A stretch of DNA of 64,000 nucleotides from Sphingomonas sp. IW22 (lineage in GTDB: Bacteria > Pseudomonadota > Alphaproteobacteria > Sphingomonadales > Sphingomonadaceae): the NCBI RefSeq assembly GCF_041321155.1, contig NZ_JBGGWB010000008.1:20108-84107 (forward strand). Direction: 5' to 3'. Positions 62,032-64,000 of the stretch are shown here, in pieces (the stretch's first letter is position 1; each line of letters begins with the position of its first letter). Below the pieces are notes generated by a model. That model was not told the DNA's origin, made no database searches, and was given only the letters and a program-made list of their open reading frames with translations. The translations under genes were made by a program, and so were the position numbers.

Positions 62032-62944
62032 TGGACCCTACGCACGGGTGCTGCAGGAGAATAAACCGCTTAAAATCAATTGGATATGTCTGTATCACCT
62101 GTAGGGCAAGGATTGTGTATCCGGTCGTACACGTAGGGCAAGGCTATGGTCTGCCTGACTTAATCCGTTCACACTGAACCATATTTTCCGGTATTACATG
62201 TCAGACGTGATATCGGCCGACGGAGGGGCGGGACATCGGGGCCGGTAAACGAGCAAAACGCGGTCGGTGCCGTTTCGGTCGGTTTGGCACGTCACCCGAG
62301 TAGACGCTTGAGTGATTGGAAGACCGATCGTCTGGTCCCGGCTGGAGCGCTACCCTAATCGAAAGTGAGTTCGATCTCCCCATCCGGGATTTGGAATGTC
62401 ATACCGGAAACGATGCGCAGCGAGTTGAAGATCGCACCGTTTCACTGTCACCCTGCTGCGCATTGGGCACCGCAATGACGAAATAGCCTGCAGGGAAATA
62501 GGTGTCCGCGCTGGCCTGTCCTGCATCCGTTATCTGCAGGAAAAGGGGTATCAGGAAACCGAGCGCCGCCTGCGTGTCGGCGACTTTTATGAGCTACCTT
62601 TCCGGCAAGGGCGAGACGGCTATCAGTGCTGAAAGTGGTAAGCGGGTACAGAGCGAACCTTTCAGGTTGAGGGGACGAGCAGGAGAGGATGATCTTTAAT
62701 AGCGCCGTCCGGCATCGGGGATCGTGCGGCCGCAAGATCATCGAGATAGATGACGTCCAGGAGATTGTCCTCACATGCCATTGCGAGGGCGCTTCCCTCG
62801 CAATGGCATGTGAGGAAGCGGATACTGAACCATCTCGCTCGATATCGCCATCAGCGCGATCATAAGCCTGATACCCGATGGCGACTGGGTGATCGACGAA
62901 TTGCCAACGCTGCAAGAGCTGTTGCAGAACAGACGCAACAATTG
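62032..62944. other. Gene-poor junction with repeats
   Basis: About 910 bases with no convincing gene. GTAGGGCAAGG occurs twice (62101-62111 and 62133-62143, 32 bases apart). A perfect 22-bp inverted repeat with a five-base loop lies at 62768-62789 and 62795-62816. A minus-strand frame holding DAGQASADTYFPAGYFVIAV (about 62460-62560) has no start. This looks like a decayed junction between the mobile block and the SDR/HAD genes. Confidence 0.55.
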
Positions 62945-63730
62945 TCAGTCGGCGGTCCAGCCACCATCGACCAAGAGTGACGTGCCGGTCATCAGGGCCG
63001 ATGCGTCGGAGGCGAGCAGGAGGAGCGGACCCATCAGGTCCTCGACGAGACCTATTCGGCCGAGCTTGATTTTCGAGAGAACGGTCAAACGGAACTGCGC
63101 GTCTTCGAAGAAGGGCCTGGTCATGGGCGTCTCAATGAATGTCGGCGCGATGATGTTCGATCGAATGTCATGAGCCGCCAGATCCAGCGCCAGCGCCTTG
63201 CTCATTCCCTCCAATGCCCATTTCGAGGCACAATAGAGTGACCGGTTGGGCGCTGCGACATGACCCATCTGGCTACCGATATGGATCAGCGAGCCTTTGG
63301 TGTCCGTCTCGATCATGCGCCTCGCGCAGGCCTGGGCGACGAAGAAAGCACTTTTGAGATTGAGATCAAGCACGGCGTCATAGTCGTCTTGGGTCACATC
63401 CAGAAAAGGTTTTGGACGATTGGTCCCGGCATTGTTCACGAGAATATGGTAGGCAGGGCGATCCGCGAAGAAGCGCTGCACGGCTCCGATATCGGCGACG
63501 TCGAGAACGGCCGCTTCTGCGTCACCGCCACTCTCAGAAATGGCTGATGCCACGACGTCGATCTGGTCGGCTGTTCGGGCCACCAGCGTCACCGACGCCC
63601 CAGCCTGGGCGAGCGCGGCGGCGAGGCCAACTCCTATACCGCGGCCGGCGCCCGTCACGATCGCGCGGCGTCCATCGAGCCGGAGACTGGGAGTTGAAGG
63701 TAGCTGCATCGGTCCGACATCCATTTCCAA
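62945..63730 (-). CDS. SDR-family oxidoreductase
   Basis: 261 residues. Classical SDR motifs: TGxxxGxG cofactor loop (VTGAGRGIGVG), NNAG (LVNNAGTNRP), catalytic Ser (IHIGSQMG), YxxxK (YCASKWALEG), and the C-terminal GTSLLVDGGW. NAD(P)-dependent reductase or dehydrogenase of an alcohol or 3-oxo substrate; the substrate cannot be read. It lies 14 bases after a HAD-like fragment in the same direction, so the two may have been an operon. Confidence 0.88.
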   Translation of the reverse strand: MEMDVGPMQLPSTPSLRLDGRRAIVTGAGRGIGVGLAAALAQAGASVTLVARTADQIDVVASAISESGGDAEAAVLDVADIGAVQRFFADRPAYHILVNNAGTNRPKPFLDVTQDDYDAVLDLNLKSAFFVAQACARRMIETDTKGSLIHIGSQMGHVAAPNRSLYCASKWALEGMSKALALDLAAHDIRSNIIAPTFIETPMTRPFFEDAQFRLTVLSKIKLGRIGLVEDLMGPLLLLASDASALMTGTSLLVDGGWTAD

Positions 63731-63744
63731 AAATTGACAGTCGA

Positions 63745-63891
63745 TCAGAGATAATTGGCGATCGCGTAGTTGCCTTCGTCTGTCGGTACCAGATTGCCGA
63801 CGATTGCAACGTCAGCCCCAGCCGCTTTGCCGGCGGCAACGCCTGCAGGAGAATCTTCGAACACCAGGCAGTTTTTGATATCTGTCCGCCG
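63745..63891 (-). pseudogene. HAD-like hydrolase, 3' fragment
   Basis: The C-terminal end of a HAD phosphatase is visible (NCLVFEDSPAGVAAGKAAGA, then VPTDEGNYAIANYL before the stop codon). Its frame is closed by a TGA at 63892-63894 and the rest is replaced by insertion-sequence DNA from about 63913. The upstream part of the gene is missing. Confidence 0.7.
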
Positions 63892-63912
63892 TCAGCGCCC
63901 ATGGCACAGATT

Positions 63913-64000
63913 TGAGGTTGTGATTTAAGGAGGGTTGGGGCTTCGTCGTAGTGACGAAGGAACGAAGATGAAGACCCAACCCTCCTTGAAAAAATCGCCG
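63913..64000 (+). mobile_element. Left end of an insertion sequence, probably IS3-like
   Basis: Begins TGAGGTTGTGATTTAAGGAG at about 63913, where homology to the HAD gene stops, and is cut by the window edge. The family is a guess based on the start of the transposase reading frame. No target duplication can be judged because the other end is outside the window. Confidence 0.55.
63968..64000 (+). CDS. Transposase, N-terminal fragment
   Basis: Eleven codons (MKTQPSLKKSP) with GAAGGA upstream, running off the window. The start resembles OrfA of some IS3-family elements from memory. Confidence 0.5.
   Translation, partial: MKTQPSLKKSP

Noticed and set aside
1..64000. CRISPR array, tRNA or rRNA genes
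   Set aside because: No regularly spaced direct repeats and no tRNA-like cloverleaf or rRNA sequence was seen; a tool search could still find a tRNA remnant.

Overview
The window looks like part of a large mobile element (conjugative plasmid or integrative conjugative element) from a sphingomonad alphaproteobacterium such as Sphingobium, Novosphingobium or Sphingopyxis. The evidence is the high GC content, an F-type transfer operon, a TonB-receptor-linked lasso peptide locus of the kind seen in sphingomonads, and many families typical of alphaproteobacterial mobile elements (ParB-like, DUF932, DUF736, DUF2493, DUF4262, RadC, MucR). I found no rRNA, tRNA, CRISPR array or replication initiator.

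Layout. (1) 1-5.2 kb, minus strand: the start of an F-type mating-pair-formation operon read as dsbC-traA-traL-traE-traK-traB-traV-traC. Upstream is a cluster of TTCCGGTTT repeats (5.34-5.42 kb) that probably holds its promoter. (2) 5.5-6.5 kb: a hypothetical gene and a small HTH regulator. (3) 6.5-16.4 kb: a complete isopeptidase-type lasso peptide locus. On the plus strand are a GntR-like regulator, an unlisted 43-codon precursor gene, a perfect 12-bp hairpin, the leader peptidase and the cyclase. Converging on them is a minus-strand operon of ECF sigma factor, FecR-like anti-sigma factor, TonB-dependent receptor with STN domain, and lasso isopeptidase. (4) 17-22.4 kb: AbiEii-like nucleotidyltransferase, MNT-HEPN fusion, VapC with a winged-helix/AbrB fusion antitoxin, RadC and a membrane-anchored LuxR-type regulator. 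(5) 22.7-33 kb: sigma-like and primase-like (Toprim) genes, a ParB-like protein, a toxin/XRE/membrane operon, a 1426-residue methylase/strawberry-notch helicase fusion, and a MucR-like regulator with a histone-H1-like tail. (6) 34-55.9 kb: a mostly plus-strand run of mobile-element genes, including an LPD29-like protein, an N6-methylase-like protein, a DpdA-like transglycosylase, VapBC, an ABC transporter, DUF932, DUF4262, a GHKL ATPase, a HerA-like ATPase, a protein with seven tandem HTH repeats and a PAPS-reductase-like PP-loop enzyme. (7) 56.5-62 kb: DUF736 and a set of SLOG/DUF2493 paralogues separated by intrinsic terminators and long palindromes. (8) 62-64 kb: a gene-poor junction, an SDR gene, the 3' end of a HAD hydrolase gene, and the left end of an insertion sequence.

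How the parts fit. The transfer operon moves the element. The 22-61 kb block resembles a package for establishment and anti-restriction: modification-like enzymes, helicase, ATPases, nucleoid protein and nucleotide-sensing SLOG proteins. The toxin-antitoxin genes may stabilise it. The lasso locus is an AT-richer passenger that makes, imports and degrades one peptide. Two patterns cross gene boundaries. Polypurine tracts lie 20-63 bases before ten plus-strand start codons. In the 57-62 kb block several strong terminators sit only 13-22 bases before the next start codon.

Functions are inferred from motifs read by eye; no database search was run.
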